Positions 63,540 to 64,000 of a stretch of 64,000 nucleotides of DNA are shown in pieces. The number at the start of each line of letters is the position of its first letter. Position 1 is the stretch's first letter. The position numbers were made by a program, and so were the translations under genes. Origin of the DNA: Simplicispira suum (GTDB lineage: Bacteria; Pseudomonadota; Gammaproteobacteria; Burkholderiales; Burkholderiaceae_C); the NCBI RefSeq assembly GCF_003008595.1, contig NZ_CP027669.1:434001-498000 (forward strand). The letters run 5' to 3'. Below the pieces are notes generated by a model. It ran no database searches. It saw only the letters and a list, made by a program, of their open reading frames with translations, and had not been told where the DNA came from.

Positions 63540-64000
<461 letters not shown>

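Overview
The window looks like a contiguous piece of chromosome from a betaproteobacterium of the Comamonadaceae (Acidovorax/Comamonas/Simplicispira-like). Reasons: high GC, a tmRNA tag reading ANDERFALAA, the local orders xseB-ispA-dxs and gph-ubiG-ompA-gyrA, a single LolC/E permease with LolD, TakP-type TRAP binding proteins, and scattered AGCGCTT...AAGCGCT palindromes of the kind I associate with Comamonadaceae intergenic DNA. The genus cannot be fixed from the sequence alone.

Layout. 0-6.7 kb: a ModE-like regulator and a TRAP transporter (DctQ and DctM on +, two paralogous Tat-exported binding proteins on -); DctM carries a one-base homopolymer frameshift. 6.8-10.1 kb: the isoprenoid operon xseB-ispA-dxs (-). 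10.2-13.4 kb: a Rieske oxygenase (also frameshifted by one base in a homopolymer), an EamA transporter and an SseA-type sulfurtransferase. 13.5-20.1 kb (-): MipA/OmpV-like porin, UppP, a periplasmic binding protein overlapping a PAS-GGDEF-EAL sensor, and an SDR enzyme containing an in-frame repeat insertion. 20.1-31.3 kb: SH3 and M48 protease genes, EamA, thioesterase, DUF3422, trehalase, GspE-type ATPase, spermidine synthase-like protein, DNA glycosylase, TatD and a YiiX-like papain-fold protein. 31.2-42.7 kb: thioredoxin-like and SMR genes, LolD/LolCE, an RpfE-like protein with RecJ, an MCP, a PHP phosphoesterase, a YciO/TsaC protein, a site-2 protease and TrpRS with a C-terminal extra domain. 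42.8-48.2 kb (-): a CHASE2 adenylate cyclase followed by a FecR-TPR-outer-membrane protein.

48.2-60.84 kb is accessory DNA ending exactly at the 3' end of ssrA (tmRNA). It has a P4-type tyrosine integrase next to ssrA, an AlpA-like regulator, a Toprim/DUF3987 primase-helicase gene, 20-bp iteron-like repeats, phage-type small genes, a membrane-anchored HNH protein with a 6-bp VNTR, a DinJ-YafQ toxin-antitoxin pair and a decayed large serine recombinase. After ssrA the core chromosome resumes (gph, ubiG, an OmpA-family gene, gyrA truncated by the window end).

The strongest non-gene signal is a dispersed palindromic repeat with a 35-bp core, in eight copies plus one degenerate copy. All lie in core DNA and none in the island. 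Most copies touch stop or start codons. One is inserted in-frame inside an SDR gene, and two supply the start codon and first residues of unrelated proteins (RecJ and a DNA glycosylase). A second, longer GC-rich repeat family has two copies directly after stop codons.
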